Source: Acrocarpospora catenulata
Lineage (GTDB): Bacteria > Actinomycetota > Actinomycetes > Streptosporangiales > Streptosporangiaceae
DNA length: 64,000 bases
Direction of reading: 5' to 3'
Assembly (NCBI RefSeq): GCF_018476525.1
Contig: NZ_JAHCST010000027.1
Span: 1-64,000 of the forward strand
Shown: one piece after another, positions 35,038 to 44,560 of the stretch
Numbering within the stretch: the first letter of the stretch is position 1
Layout: every line of letters begins with the position of its first letter
Translations under genes and position numbers: made by a program
Notes under the pieces: model-generated
The model's database searches: none
What the model saw: the letters and a program-made list of their open reading frames with translations, nothing else
What the model was told of the DNA's origin: nothing

Positions 35038-36423
35038 TCAGGACGCGCGCGAGACGATGGCGGCCAGCCGGTCGAGCATGGCCACCGCCTTCGTCGGATT
35101 AGCCACGTCGTTGGCCATGAACGCGAAGCTGAGCAGCCGTCCGTCCACCGTGTAGACCAGGCCGGTCAACGTGTTCACTCCGTTGAGCGTGCCCGTCTTG
35201 GCGCGCACCAATCCGGCTCCGGGCCGGGATTCGGCCTGGTCGTAGCGGTTGTGCAGGGTGCCGGTGTAACCGGCCACCGGCAGGCCGCTGACCAGCGTGT
35301 GCAGTTGGGGGTGGGCGGGGGAGGCGGCCAGCGCGACCAGTTTGGCCAGGGCGGCGGGGGTGATGCGGTTGCGGGTGGACAGGCCGCTGCCGTCGTGCAC
35401 CTCGACGCCGTCGGCGGCGCCGAGCCGGGTGAGCACCCGCCGTACGGCCTCGGCCTGGCCGAGGAAGGTGGCAGGCTGCTGCTCCTTGATCGCGACCTGC
35501 CGGGCCAGCGCCTCGGCCAGGTCGTTGTCGCTCTCCGTGAGCATGTGTTCGACCAGCTGGTAGACGGGGGGCGAGTCGACCTTGGCCACCTCGGGGAAGG
35601 CGGGGGTGGCCTTGCCGGGGCGGATGGTGTCGCCGACCTTGATCCCATTCTTCTCCAGCAGCGCGGCGAAGGCGGTGGCCGCGGCCTGGGGCGGGTCGGC
35701 GGAGCGGGCGTCGCTGTCCGGGGAGACCCGGCCCTCGTCGATGGCCAGCGCGGTCACCGGGGCCGCGCTGCCCTCCGGCACGTACGTCGGTTTCCACCCG
35801 GGGGCGAGCACCGGCCCCTGGAACAGGGTGGCGTCGTACCGGAGGGAGACCGCTCTGACGCCGTCCGCCTTCAGTGCCTTGGCGGTGCGGGCGGCGAGCA
35901 CGGCCAGCGAGGCGGGACGGGGGTAGATCCGTTTCTTGGCGTCGGTCCTGGGCCCGGCCAGGGTCGGGTCGCCGCCGCCGATCAGCACGATCGAGGTCTT
36001 CCCCGAGCGGGCCACCCGGGTGCTCAACCGCGCGTCGGCGCCGAGAGAGGCGAGCGCGGCCACCCCGGTGACGACCTTGGTGGTGGAGGCGGGGGTGAGT
36101 GCGCGGGCGGCCGCGGAGTCGAAGAGAGTCTGCCCGGTCTCGGTGTCGATCACAGCGGCGGCCAGATTGCCCGCCGCCTCAGGGTCCCCCAGCGCCGCGC
36201 CGAGCAGGGAGCTCAAAGTACCCTTGGCGGGGAGGGGTCCATCCTCCGCTGCGACCAGCACCGGGCCGGCGGTGACGATCGGGGTGGGGGTCGGTTGTGG
36301 TGACGCGATGGGGAGAGGCAGCCGGCCGATGCCGTTGGCGATCACATAGACGCCCACGGCGACGGCGAACGCCTGCAACAGGGCGAGGGTGACCAGCACC
36401 ACCCACCGCTCGCGTCGCACCAA
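35038..36423 (-). CDS. dacB: D-alanyl-D-alanine carboxypeptidase/endopeptidase, family S13 (PBP4-type)
   Basis: This 461-aa exported penicillin-binding protein trims peptidoglycan peptides. An N-terminal membrane segment (residues 8-30) and a Pro/Thr linker precede the catalytic domain. The serine motif is [11 protein letters not shown] (SxxK), SDNDLAEAL is the SxN motif, and [12 protein letters not shown] is the KTG triad. Between the first two motifs lies the long insertion typical of S13. The start is TTG 36423 after GGAGAGG; GTG 36420 is an alternative. It is divergent from ppa. Confidence 0.93.
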   Translation of the reverse strand: MVRRERWVVLVTLALLQAFAVAVGVYVIANGIGRLPLPIASPQPTPTPIVTAGPVLVAAEDGPLPAKGTLSSLLGAALGDPEAAGNLAAAVIDTETGQTLFDSAAARALTPASTTKVVTGVAALASLGADARLSTRVARSGKTSIVLIGGGDPTLAGPRTDAKKRIYPRPASLAVLAARTAKALKADGVRAVSLRYDATLFQGPVLAPGWKPTYVPEGSAAPVTALAIDEGRVSPDSDARSADPPQAAATAFAALLEKNGIKVGDTIRPGKATPAFPEVAKVDSPPVYQLVEHMLTESDNDLAEALARQVAIKEQQPATFLGQAEAVRRVLTRLGAADGVEVHDGSGLSTRNRITPAALAKLVALAASPAHPQLHTLVSGLPVAGYTGTLHNRYDQAESRPGAGLVRAKTGTLNGVNTLTGLVYTVDGRLLSFAFMANDVANPTKAVAMLDRLAAIVSRAS

Positions 36424-36564
36424 CGTAACCTCTCCCTGCTATACGGGTTCCTGGATGTTCCCGGGCGGTGTTCCGGTACGACCGCCCAGGTCACGCGATT
36501 CTGGCTAAACGAGACACTAATGCCACCCCGGGACCGCCCGGAGTGCTTGAGCGGAGGAACCGCA

Positions 36565-37053
36565 GTGCAATTCGACGTTGTCGTTGAGATTCCGAAGGGG
36601 CAACGGAACAAGTACGAAGTGGACCACGAGACCGGGCGGATCCGCCTGGACCGCATGCTCTTCACTTCCACCCAGTACCCCGCGGACTACGGCTTCATCG
36701 AGAACACCCTCGGCGAGGACGGCGACCCTCTGGACGCCCTCGTCCTCCTCCAGGAGCCGACCTTCCCCGGCTGCCTGATCAAGTGCCGCGCGGTCGGCAT
36801 GTTCCGGATGACCGACGAGAAGGGCGGGGACGACAAGGTGCTCTGTGTGCCCGCCACCGACCCCCGGATGGAGCACATCAGGGACATCCACCACGTTCCC
36901 GAGTTCGACCGGCTGGAGATCCAGCACTTCTTCGAGGTGTACAAGGACCTGGAACCCGGCAAGTCGGTCGAGGGCGCCAACTGGGTGGGCCGGGTGGAGG
37001 CCGAGCTGGAGATCGAACGTTCCATCAAGCGCGCCCAAACCGAGGATCATTGA
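36565..37053 (+). CDS. ppa: Inorganic pyrophosphatase, family I
   Basis: This 162-aa cytoplasmic enzyme hydrolyses pyrophosphate and pulls biosynthetic reactions forward. Signature residues are in [38 protein letters not shown] (the Asp cluster that binds Mg) and [18 protein letters not shown]. The start is GTG 36565 ([10 protein letters not shown]), seven bases after GGAGG; 15 residues of upstream open frame lack support. It converges on the NlpC/P60 gene with a 4-bp gap. Confidence 0.96.
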   Translation: MQFDVVVEIPKGQRNKYEVDHETGRIRLDRMLFTSTQYPADYGFIENTLGEDGDPLDALVLLQEPTFPGCLIKCRAVGMFRMTDEKGGDDKVLCVPATDPRMEHIRDIHHVPEFDRLEIQHFFEVYKDLEPGKSVEGANWVGRVEAELEIERSIKRAQTEDH

Positions 37054-37057
37054 CGGA

Positions 37058-38185
37058 TTAGGCCGGGCGGGTGGCGCCGACCAGATCATGGCGCCACATC
37101 GAGGCGATCCGGACCACGTCCCCCGTCTGGGGGGCGTGGACCATCCGGCCCCGGCCGATGAAGATTCCGACGTGGTGGATGGTGCCAGGGTCGGCGGTCC
37201 GGCGGCCGAAGAAGAGCAGGTCGCCGGGGCGCAGCCGGTTCAGTGGCACGTGCGGCCCTGACGTCCACTGGGTCCCGGTCCAGTGGTCCAGGCCGACGCC
37301 GGCGCGCTGCCAGGCCCGCATGGTGAGCCCGGAGCAGTCGTAGCTGCGAGGCCCGTCGGCCGCCCAGACGTACGGCTTGCCGAGCTGGGTGAGCGCCCAG
37401 CGGGCGGCCACGCCTCCCAGGCCTGCCGAGGCGGCGCGGGCCCAGCCGGGGACTGTCTGGTTCTCCTGTTCCCTGCGCAGCCGTTCCGCGCGCAGGCGCT
37501 CCACCCGGGATTTGGCCGCCGCCAGCTTCCCGGTCAGCTCCGTCTGCTCGGCCTTGATCTCCTTGGTCTCCCTGACCTGGGCGGCGACGGCCTCGGCGGC
37601 CTGCCGTTTCAGGTGCTCGGCCAGGGCCGCGGAGGCCCGGCGCTGGAGCAGCGCGCGGGCCGCCTGGTCCCGCAGGATGGTGTAGACCCGCTGGCTGGCC
37701 CGCAGGCTCCGCATGGCGGCGGACTTCTCGTTGCCGAGCTGGCTGACCAGGCTCGCCCTGCGGAGGAAGGTGCTGCCCGCCCCCAGCAGGGTGAGCATCG
37801 GGACGGTGAGCCCGGATTGGCTGTACTGCTCGGCCGCCATCGCGCCCACCTGCTCCCTGACCTGCTCGACCTCGTCCCGCGCCCCGTCGAGGCTGGTGCT
37901 GAGCGTGCGGTGCCGGTTCTCGGCGGCGCGGAGCCGGACCAGTTCCCCGTTGTACGCCTCGACCCGGCGCTCGGCCTGGGCGGTGAGCTCGTGCAGCCGG
38001 GCCTTGGCGTTGGCCAGGCGGAGCTGGGCGCGGTTGAGCTCGCGGCTGCGCTCCTTGACCTTCTCCTTGGCGGCGCGGATGTCCGCCGGGGTCGGGCTGG
38101 GGTCGGCATCGGCCGGTGACGCTCCGCTCAGGACGAGAACGCACACGGTCGCGGTGACCAACCATGGTGACCTGCGGAGTGGCAT
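37058..38185 (-). CDS. Secreted NlpC/P60 peptidoglycan endopeptidase with coiled coil
   Basis: This 375-aa protein has a signal peptide (residues 1-28, ending SPADADP), a long Arg/Glu/Ala-rich coiled coil (about 35-245), and a C-terminal NlpC/P60 domain with catalytic Cys in YDCSGLTMRAWQ, His in HHVGIFIGRG and VHAPQTGD. The architecture equals that of the protein at 10999-12003 and of mycobacterial RipA-like hydrolases, though the two share only the catalytic domain strongly. It probably cleaves peptide stems during growth or division. The start is ATG 38185 after AAGGGAG. No riboswitch-like leader was seen. Confidence 0.9.
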   Translation of the reverse strand: MPLRRSPWLVTATVCVLVLSGASPADADPSPTPADIRAAKEKVKERSRELNRAQLRLANAKARLHELTAQAERRVEAYNGELVRLRAAENRHRTLSTSLDGARDEVEQVREQVGAMAAEQYSQSGLTVPMLTLLGAGSTFLRRASLVSQLGNEKSAAMRSLRASQRVYTILRDQAARALLQRRASAALAEHLKRQAAEAVAAQVRETKEIKAEQTELTGKLAAAKSRVERLRAERLRREQENQTVPGWARAASAGLGGVAARWALTQLGKPYVWAADGPRSYDCSGLTMRAWQRAGVGLDHWTGTQWTSGPHVPLNRLRPGDLLFFGRRTADPGTIHHVGIFIGRGRMVHAPQTGDVVRIASMWRHDLVGATRPA

Positions 38186-38241
38186 TGTTCTCCCTTCCCG
38201 TTACCTCCACTCCCACAGTTCCCAATGGTTACTCTGTGTAA

Positions 38242-39528
38242 TCACTGATCTGGACAGGGGCGCTTTCGGGTGTGCTGGGGCTCGGGGGACGAGGAGGGCG
38301 TGGAAGGGGTCGCCGAGGGGGTCGCGGTCGGCTGTTCCGCCGGCGACGGGCTGGGGGCCGGAGTGGGCGGGCAGGTACGGCTTGGCCGGGGCCGCTGAGG
38401 CCGCTGAGGCCGCTGCCGGGCCGGAGGCGTCTCCGTGGTCACCGTGATGGTCACCGTGGGGGTGGGCTCGGGGGCGTCCGGGGTCGGGTCGGCTGTCTTG
38501 ACCGGGGCTTTGGTGGGCGTCTGACGCTTGGTGGGGACCGGCCGGGCGTAGCTGTCCGGGCGGACCCGGTGCCGCACGACGGGGGGGACGGCAGGAGTCG
38601 TGGCCGGGGTGGACTTGAGGTCGTGGGGTTCCAGCGGCGTGTCCCTGGGCGCCGGCGGGTCGGGAAGCTTGGCGGAGGGCGTTTTCACCGGGAAGAGCTC
38701 GGAGGCGGTGACCGCGGTCTGGCCGGCCCGGTCGGAGCCGAGCTGGCTGAAGGCGAAGACGACGGCCGCCACCGCCGCGATCGCGGCCACCACGCCGAGC
38801 ACCGCGTGCGGCCAGCGGCGCGGCCGGCCAGGCGGCACGGGGAACCCGGCCTCGTCCAGCCGGCCCACCCGGCGGGCGACGTACTGCCGGTAGGGCACGA
38901 GTTCCGGGTCGATGAAGCAGCTCATCACCCGGACCCTGAGCGTGTCCGGCAGGGGGGCCTCGGGAAGCAGGGCGAACACCCTGGCCGCGGAGACCTCGCC
39001 CGGGCCGGCCAGGGCTCCGGCCGGCGACAGGGCCGCTCGCAGGCGCTGGGTGGCGCCCTCGCGTAAGGCCTCGGCCTGGCGCGGCGAGCGGCCCAGGACG
39101 GCGGCCAGGTCGAAGCCGGAGAGGCCGTGGCGGGTGCTGAGCTCCAGGACCTCGCGGTCCTCGTAACTGAGGGCGCGGGTGGCGTTCCAGGCCGCCAGGC
39201 GCTGTTCGGAGTCGCCCTCGCCGGTGGTCACCGCGACCCCGGCCGGGTCGGTCTCGTCGGTCACCACGAAGCCCGGGATACGCCGCCGGGCGCACTCCGC
39301 GCGGGCCAGCGCCAGCAGCCACTGCCGGAGCCTGCGCGGTTCGGCCAGGGCGCCGACGTGCGCCTCGGCCGCGATCAGCGTGTCCCTGAGCGCCACCTGG
39401 GCGCCGTCGGGACTGCCCAGCATGGCCCAGCAGTATTGGTAGAGGCTTTCTGCGTAGGTGTCGTAGAGCTCGGCGAGGGCCCCCGGATCGCGCTCACGGA
39501 GGGCCTCGACCAGCAGGCGGTCATCCAT
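38242..39528 (-). CDS. ECF sigma-like protein with membrane anchor and Pro/Thr-rich exterior
   Basis: This 428-aa protein has an N-terminal sigma-70-type part. Residues 1-70 (ALAELYDTYAESLYQYCWAML, then RLRQWLLALARAECARRR) look like region 2. Residues 105-160 (LSYEDREVLELSTRHGLSGFDLAAVLGRSPRQAEALREGA) look like region 4. One transmembrane helix follows near residues 235-257 (AVLGVVAAIAAVAAVVFAF), then about 165 residues of Pro/Thr-rich sequence, probably outside. This resembles ECF groups with C-terminal membrane extensions. No anti-sigma gene is adjacent. Whether it still binds RNA polymerase is unknown. The start is ATG 39528. Confidence 0.7.
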   Translation of the reverse strand: MDDRLLVEALRERDPGALAELYDTYAESLYQYCWAMLGSPDGAQVALRDTLIAAEAHVGALAEPRRLRQWLLALARAECARRRIPGFVVTDETDPAGVAVTTGEGDSEQRLAAWNATRALSYEDREVLELSTRHGLSGFDLAAVLGRSPRQAEALREGATQRLRAALSPAGALAGPGEVSAARVFALLPEAPLPDTLRVRVMSCFIDPELVPYRQYVARRVGRLDEAGFPVPPGRPRRWPHAVLGVVAAIAAVAAVVFAFSQLGSDRAGQTAVTASELFPVKTPSAKLPDPPAPRDTPLEPHDLKSTPATTPAVPPVVRHRVRPDSYARPVPTKRQTPTKAPVKTADPTPDAPEPTPTVTITVTTETPPARQRPQRPQRPRPSRTCPPTPAPSPSPAEQPTATPSATPSTPSSSPEPQHTRKRPCPDQ

Positions 39529-39624
39529 GTGACCGAAGGTAATGGATTAGTAACTATCAGTTCCAGTGATTCGCGGTTCTGCTTCGTCCCGCCACATTTA
39601 CCCAGGGAAATCCGCTCAGGCCAG

Positions 39625-39918
39625 TCAGAGTAGTATGACCACAAAAATGGTGGCGAGGGCGATACCGGCGAGAATCAGGGTCACCACGGCACAGTCCGAG
39701 GCGGCCTGAACCATGCCGGAGTCGGTGAAAGCGGACGGCCCGCCCCTGATGTCGTCCAGCGCCCGGGGCGCCAGGACCAGCGCGGCCACAGCTGGGAGCA
39801 CGCCCAGCCCGGCCAGGAAGAACAGCGGCAATGAGGAGAAACCCAACCTGGTCGCCCATATCACGCGTCGCCGGTTGATTATCCGCTCTTGTCGCGTTTC
39901 CAACATTTGTGGCGTCAT
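39625..39918 (-). CDS. Small two-span membrane protein, DUF4190-like
   Basis: This 97-aa protein has a basic N-terminus (ETRQERIINRRR) and two hydrophobic segments, about residues 27-50 (LGFSSLPLFFLAGLGVLPAV onward) and 76-97. The loop APRALDDIRGG recalls the DUF4190-type pattern in which a Gly/His-Ala-arg motif follows the first span. GGAGG lies about 10 nt before ATG 39918. The function is unknown. It lies just upstream of the sigma-like gene on the same strand and could be co-transcribed. Confidence 0.6.
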   Translation of the reverse strand: MTPQMLETRQERIINRRRVIWATRLGFSSLPLFFLAGLGVLPAVAALVLAPRALDDIRGGPSAFTDSGMVQAASDCAVVTLILAGIALATIFVVILL

Positions 39919-39999
39919 GCCAAATCGAACCTCCGTGCCGGTTTATTACCTCCTTTCACGCGGTACCCGGATGTTCGTTATTGATAACGTCAAGAAGGT

Positions 40000-41100
40000 T
40001 CAGGAAGGGGCGATTTGGAGGCCCGCCGCGGCGCAGCCCTCGGCCAGCGCGTCCAGGCCGAACGCCTCCACCGGGCCGAGCGCGCCGGTGCCGCCCACCC
40101 CGCGCACCAGCGCGGTGGTCGCCGCCCAGGCCAGCACCCGGGCCGTGAAGTCGTACGGGTCGCCCCCGTCCAGCCGTACCGTGGCCAGCAGCCGCCCCGC
40201 CCGGTCGTAGGCCTCCGCCACGGTCTGCGAGGAGATGGCGGGGTCGGCCACCGCCAGCCGGTTGCCGGTGCGGATCGCGCGGTCGGCCATCGCCTCGGTC
40301 ATCCGGCGGGCGCCGGGCAGCGCCGCGATCACGGGGGTGGCCCTGGCCAGCACCCCGGCGGCCCGGGTCAGGCCGCCCAGCCAGCCCAGGTAGACGTTGA
40401 CCTCGCGGAGCCGGGGGTAGGCGCGGGGCAGCGCGAAGTGCTCGCTGGCGCCCAGGGAGATGCCGTGGCGTTTCCGGCCGCCGACGTCGAAGAGCCGGGT
40501 CCGGCCGTGCTCGCGGATGATGCGGCCGTCGCGGAAGCCGTACATGGGCTCCAGGATCATGCCGAGCGCGGAGGCGCGGGTGCCCGCGCTGGCGCGGCGG
40601 GCCATGTTGCCGCGGACGAAGTATCCGATGTCCACCCGGACCGCCGCCGTGCCCGCCTTGCGCAGGGCCAGCGCGGCGGCCAGGTTGCCGGGCACGTAGT
40701 CGTACCCGAAGGCGGTGACCAGGGCGGCGCCGCGGGCCGCGGCGGCGGGGCCGTACCGCTGGAAGACCCGCTTGATGAACGGCGGCTCGCCGGTGGAGTC
40801 CAGGTAGATCGCCCCGGCCTCGGTGACCGCGCGAACCGCCGGCTCACCCCAGCGGGCGAACGGCCCGACGGTGGAGATCAGCACGTCCCCGGACTCCACG
40901 ATGCGGCGCACCGAGTCCGGCCGGCTCACGTCGGCCACCGCCGTCGGCAGCCGGGTCGGCAGCGCCGCCGCCAGCGCGGCCAGCCTGGCCGGATCTCGGC
41001 CCGCCAGCAGCGGCAGGGCGCCCCGGGCCAGCAGGGCCTCGGCGGTGAGCCGGCCGGTGAAACCCGTGGCGCCGAACAGGACGATCCGGGGGGTGGTCAT
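40000..41100 (-). CDS. Saccharopine dehydrogenase-like NAD(P)-binding protein
   Basis: This 366-aa protein has an N-terminal Rossmann motif IVLFGATGFTGRLTAEALLARG and continues DVLISTVGPFARWGEPAVRAV and GAIYLDSTGEPPFIKRVF, the pattern of trans-acting enoyl reductase/saccharopine dehydrogenase-like proteins in actinobacteria. A later AAARGAALVTAFGYDYVPGNLAAALAL block is conserved in the group. The substrate is unknown, possibly lipid-related in mycobacterial relatives. The start is ATG 41100; a larger open frame to 41898 is a shadow of the lipoprotein gene. TACCGT ends 6 nt before the ATG and there is no Shine-Dalgarno sequence, so it may be leaderless. Confidence 0.8.
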   Translation of the reverse strand: MTTPRIVLFGATGFTGRLTAEALLARGALPLLAGRDPARLAALAAALPTRLPTAVADVSRPDSVRRIVESGDVLISTVGPFARWGEPAVRAVTEAGAIYLDSTGEPPFIKRVFQRYGPAAAARGAALVTAFGYDYVPGNLAAALALRKAGTAAVRVDIGYFVRGNMARRASAGTRASALGMILEPMYGFRDGRIIREHGRTRLFDVGGRKRHGISLGASEHFALPRAYPRLREVNVYLGWLGGLTRAAGVLARATPVIAALPGARRMTEAMADRAIRTGNRLAVADPAISSQTVAEAYDRAGRLLATVRLDGGDPYDFTARVLAWAATTALVRGVGGTGALGPVEAFGLDALAEGCAAAGLQIAPS

Positions 41101-41153
41101 GTGTTCACGGTAACCCGGTCCCGATTTCAAGATCCAGAGTGGTTGGTCGCTGA

Positions 41154-41951
41154 TCACGAGCGTTTGTCGAGGATCGCCTGGTACCCGCGATCCTTGGCGA
41201 ACGGCTCGGTGGTGGGCTTGACCGTGTGCACCGGCACCGCCCCGCCCAGCGCCAGTTCCTCGTACGGCTTGGCGGTGGCGCCCCAGGTCCTGGCCATCAC
41301 CTGGGTGGCGGCCACCTCGGCGTCGCCGCTCACGCTCTCCACAGTGATGATGAACCGGCGGTTGACGTCCGGCCGCACGTCGTCCACGAACGCCGTGCCG
41401 CCGCCCACCAGCTTGCCGGCCGCGTCCCGCAGCAGCGCGGTCACCACCAGGCTGCTGGCCGGCTTCAGGTACGGGTCCGCCACGTACCCCGTGATCAGGT
41501 AGTTTCCGGTGCCCAGCTTCTCGGTGCGCACGTTGCTCACCGGGAACGACTTGAACGCCGACGGGATGCGGGCGGCCAGGTGCCAGACCGCCGGGCGGTA
41601 GGAGATCTTCACGGTGACCGGCTTCTCCGCGGCCAGCGCCTCGCCCGTGAAGGCCAGCGAGGCCGTGGGCGGGACGGCGTCCAGCGGCTGCTCCATGCGC
41701 ACGACCTCCTTGCCGGCCGCGTCCAGCGCGCTGATGGTGGCCACGGTGTTCTCCCCGAAGTGCCACCGGTTGGCGTTGGCGAGCACGCCCGCCCAGTTCA
41801 CCACGTAACCGCCGCTGGCCTGCGCCACCGAGGAGGTCTGCTCCTTCAGCGCGAGCGGGGCGAGCTGGGAGGGTTTGGCGGATTCGTCTTTCGAGCATCC
41901 CGCGAGAACCACCAGGGTGGACAGGGCCAGTGCTGTCATACGCTGCGTCAC
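41154..41951 (-). CDS. Secreted lipoprotein, unknown function
   Basis: This 265-aa protein begins with a lipoprotein signal peptide: MTALALSTLVVLAGCSKD gives lipobox LAGC, with Cys 19 as the acylation site counting from GTG 41951. The mature part is beta-rich with LDAAGKEVVRME, TVKISYRPAVWHLAARIP, GTGNYLITGYV and RRFIITVESVSG, possibly two immunoglobulin-like or FxLYD-like domains. No catalytic motif was seen. The start is GTG 41951; ATG four codons later is an alternative. It precedes the saccharopine dehydrogenase-like gene by about 50 bp. Confidence 0.75.
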   Translation of the reverse strand: MTQRMTALALSTLVVLAGCSKDESAKPSQLAPLALKEQTSSVAQASGGYVVNWAGVLANANRWHFGENTVATISALDAAGKEVVRMEQPLDAVPPTASLAFTGEALAAEKPVTVKISYRPAVWHLAARIPSAFKSFPVSNVRTEKLGTGNYLITGYVADPYLKPASSLVVTALLRDAAGKLVGGGTAFVDDVRPDVNRRFIITVESVSGDAEVAATQVMARTWGATAKPYEELALGGAVPVHTVKPTTEPFAKDRGYQAILDKRS

Positions 41952-42015
41952 TAGGCCGTGATAACCCGTGAACGCCCTGGCCTGCCCGGATTACACGCCG
42001 ACCCCGGGGAAAGCT

Positions 42016-43632
42016 TTACCGCACGCGTTCGACCCGGCCCTCGTCCCAGACCGGCTCAGGGGCCTCGTACACCCGGCCGTCCGCGCCGAAGACCAGGTAG
42101 CGGTCGAAGTCGGCGGCGAACCAGCGGTCGTGGGTGACCGCCAGCACGGTTCCCGCGAACGAGTCCAGACCCTCCTGCAACGCCTCGGCGCTGGCCAGGT
42201 CCAGGTTGTCGGTGGGCTCGTCGAGCAGGAGCAGGGTGGCGCCGGACAGTTCCAGCAGCAGGATCTGCAGGCGGGCCTGCTGGCCACCGGAGAGCGTCTC
42301 GAAGCGCTGCTCGGCGATGGTGCCGGCCAGCTCGTACCGGGCGAGGATCTTCATCGCCTCGTTCCTGAGCCTGGCGTGCTCGGTCATGACGATCTCGCAC
42401 GGGGTGCGCTTGGCCAGTTCCGGGCGGGCGTGGGTCTGGGCGAAGTGGCCGGGCACCACCCGGGCGCCGAGCCTGGCCACGCCGGTGTGCCGGATCTCCT
42501 CGCCCGCGATCAGCCGGAGGAAGTGGGACTTGCCGGAACCGTTGGAGCCGAGCACGGCCACCCGCTCGCCGTACCAGATCTCCAGGTCGAAGGGTTTCAT
42601 CAGGCCGGTCAGTTCGAGGTTCTCGCAGATCACCGCGCGCTTGCCGGTGCGGCCGCCGCGCAGCCGCATGGTGATCTGCTGGTCCTTGGCGGCCAGCTCG
42701 GGCGGGCCGGCCTCCACGAACTTGCGCAGGCGGGTCTGGGCGGCGTGGTAGGCGGCGGCCATGCCGTCGTTGTAGGTGGCCTTCTGCTTGAGCATGTTGA
42801 CCAGGCGCTTGAGCTTGATGTGCTCCTCGTCCCAGCGGCGGCGCAGCTCCTCCAGGCGCTCGTTGCGGTCCTTGCGGGCCTGGACGTACGTGGCGAAGCC
42901 GCCGCCGTGCACCCAGATGTTGCCGGCTTCGACGGTGACGATGCGGTCGGCGGCGTTGGCCAGGAGCTGGCGGTCGTGGGAGACCAGCAGCACGGTCTTC
43001 GGGGTCTCCCGCAGGGCCTGCTCCAGCCAGAGCTTGCCCGGCACGTCCAGGTAGTTGTCCGGCTCGTCCAGCAGCAGCGTCTGGTCGGGGCCGCGTAGCA
43101 GGGCCTCCAGGACCAGGCGTTTCTGCTCGCCGCCGGAGAGGGTGGTGACCTCGCGGTACTTCACATTGTCGTACGGGGCGCCGAGGGCGGCCATGGTGCA
43201 GGTGTCCCAGAGCACCTCGATGTCGTAACCGCCGGCGTCGGAGTAGTCGGTGATCGCCTGGGCGTACCTGAGCTGGGTCTTCTCGTCGTCCCGCTCCATC
43301 ATGAGCAGCTCGACCTCGGCCAGCTTCTCGGCCGCCTGGCGGACGCGGACCGGGGCCACCGAGAGCAGCAGGTCGTGGACAGAACGCCCGTCCCGGATGC
43401 TCCCGATGAACTGCCGCATCACGCCGAGCCCGCCGGAATTGGCCACCGACCCCTCAACGGGCTGGAGATCCCCGGAGATCAGCCGCAGCAGGGTGGTCTT
43501 CCCCGCGCCGTTGGGGCCGATGAGGGCGGCCTTGACCCCTTCACCGATGCGGAACGACACGTCGTCCAGCAGCGGTCTGCCATCCGGCAGCACATACGTC
43601 AGATGACCGACCTCAACGTGTCCCACGCCCAC
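42016..43632 (-). CDS. ABC-F family ATPase
   Basis: This 538-aa soluble twin-ATPase has no membrane domain. The first module has Walker A IGPNGAGKTTLLRL, signature LSGGEQKR and Walker B LLLDEPDNYLDVP. The second has GSNGSGKSHFLRL, LSGGQQARL and LLLDEPTDNLD. A charged alpha-helical linker with RWDEEHIKLKRLVNMLKQKA (about residues 265-315) joins them, as in ABC-F translation factors that bind the ribosomal E site. The DEPDNYLD in place of DEPTNHLD is a variation I associate with an actinobacterial subgroup. Role: translation or ribosome protection, unproven here. The start at 43632 is preceded by a weak site. Confidence 0.88.
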   Translation of the reverse strand: MGVGHVEVGHLTYVLPDGRPLLDDVSFRIGEGVKAALIGPNGAGKTTLLRLISGDLQPVEGSVANSGGLGVMRQFIGSIRDGRSVHDLLLSVAPVRVRQAAEKLAEVELLMMERDDEKTQLRYAQAITDYSDAGGYDIEVLWDTCTMAALGAPYDNVKYREVTTLSGGEQKRLVLEALLRGPDQTLLLDEPDNYLDVPGKLWLEQALRETPKTVLLVSHDRQLLANAADRIVTVEAGNIWVHGGGFATYVQARKDRNERLEELRRRWDEEHIKLKRLVNMLKQKATYNDGMAAAYHAAQTRLRKFVEAGPPELAAKDQQITMRLRGGRTGKRAVICENLELTGLMKPFDLEIWYGERVAVLGSNGSGKSHFLRLIAGEEIRHTGVARLGARVVPGHFAQTHARPELAKRTPCEIVMTEHARLRNEAMKILARYELAGTIAEQRFETLSGGQQARLQILLLELSGATLLLLDEPTDNLDLASAEALQEGLDSFAGTVLAVTHDRWFAADFDRYLVFGADGRVYEAPEPVWDEGRVERVR

Positions 43633-43696
43633 TCCCTGAATCCCCGCGAAGGGTATCCGTCGGCCGGGTGAGGTGGCATCCCAATTTCTGGGATCG

Positions 43697-44425
43697 CTAG
43701 ATGATCACGGTCATTGAGGTGCTGGTGATGGTGAAGCCGATTCGGGCGTAGGTGTTCTTGGCGTGGTTGGCGTAGGTCACCGCCAGGCCCATCTCGGTCA
43801 GGCCGCCGGCGGCGGCGCGGAGCTGGACGTGGCGGAGCAGGTGGGCTCCCAGGCCGCGTGGGGAGCGTTCGGGGTGGCGGAAGACCTCGGAGATCCAGGG
43901 AGTGCCTTTGAAGCCGTTGACCAGGACTCCCGCCACCACGTCGCCGTCGGTGTCCAGCGCCACCGCGCTACAGGGGAGGAGTTCGCCGATCAGCTTTCCG
44001 GCCACCAGGGGGACCAGTTCCTCCAGGAACGCCTGCTGGTCGTCGCGGGTGGCGGAATGGTCCGGGTGGCCGGGCGGGAACGCGGCCACCCAGGACTCGA
44101 ACATGTCCTCCGCCGTACGCTCATGGGCCGGGATGAAGCGGAAGCCTTCGGGGGCAGGGCCTTCCAGCGGGGGCAGTGCGGACAGATCGGTCAGGTCGCA
44201 GTGCATGGTGTGGGCGTGGCGGGAGAGGCGGGCGCCCTTGTCGAGGAGTTGCCGGCCGAGGTCGACCGGGGTGGAGACCGCCCAGCCGGTCAGATCCGTC
44301 ATGATCAGGTCGACCGGGTCGGGGCCGATCACCTCGACCATGTCCGCCCACGGCCGCCCGTCCCGGAACCCCTCAAGGTAACTGATCACCGGAACGCCTT
44401 GGGCATTCTTCCTGATCTGTCGCAT
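43697..44425 (-). CDS. GNAT-family N-acetyltransferase
   Basis: This 242-aa protein has a C-terminal GNAT domain: GFRFIPAHERTAEDMFESW, SAVALDTDGDVVAGVLVNGF, WISEVFRHPERSPRGLGAHLLRHV with an acetyl-CoA loop of the RxxGxG type, and LAVTYANHAKNTYARIGF. About 90 N-terminal residues (VEVIGPDPVDLIMTDLTGW) are not recognised. The substrate is unknown. The start used is ATG 44425; TTG 44473 would add 16 unsupported residues. Confidence 0.75.
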   Translation of the reverse strand: MRQIRKNAQGVPVISYLEGFRDGRPWADMVEVIGPDPVDLIMTDLTGWAVSTPVDLGRQLLDKGARLSRHAHTMHCDLTDLSALPPLEGPAPEGFRFIPAHERTAEDMFESWVAAFPPGHPDHSATRDDQQAFLEELVPLVAGKLIGELLPCSAVALDTDGDVVAGVLVNGFKGTPWISEVFRHPERSPRGLGAHLLRHVQLRAAAGGLTEMGLAVTYANHAKNTYARIGFTITSTSMTVII

Positions 44426-44560
44426 TCTGCGAGAATCGCGTATCCGCCCCGGACCGGGCAATGGATTTACCAATCCCTGACGTGATCACGAGGTCCACCT
44501 GCCCGGACCTGCCCGAAGGGCCTGTGCAAGGCAAACACAGACCTGAAGGGTGCGAACCCA

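Noticed and set aside
32947-36303. An 1118-codon plus-strand frame across tilS, the DUF2342 gene and dacB
   Set aside because: Antisense shadow spanning three well-supported genes; no domain.
40000-41898. A 632-codon reading of the saccharopine dehydrogenase-like frame
   Set aside because: The first 266 codons are an Arg/Gly-rich shadow of the lipoprotein gene; the Rossmann motif begins right after ATG 41100.
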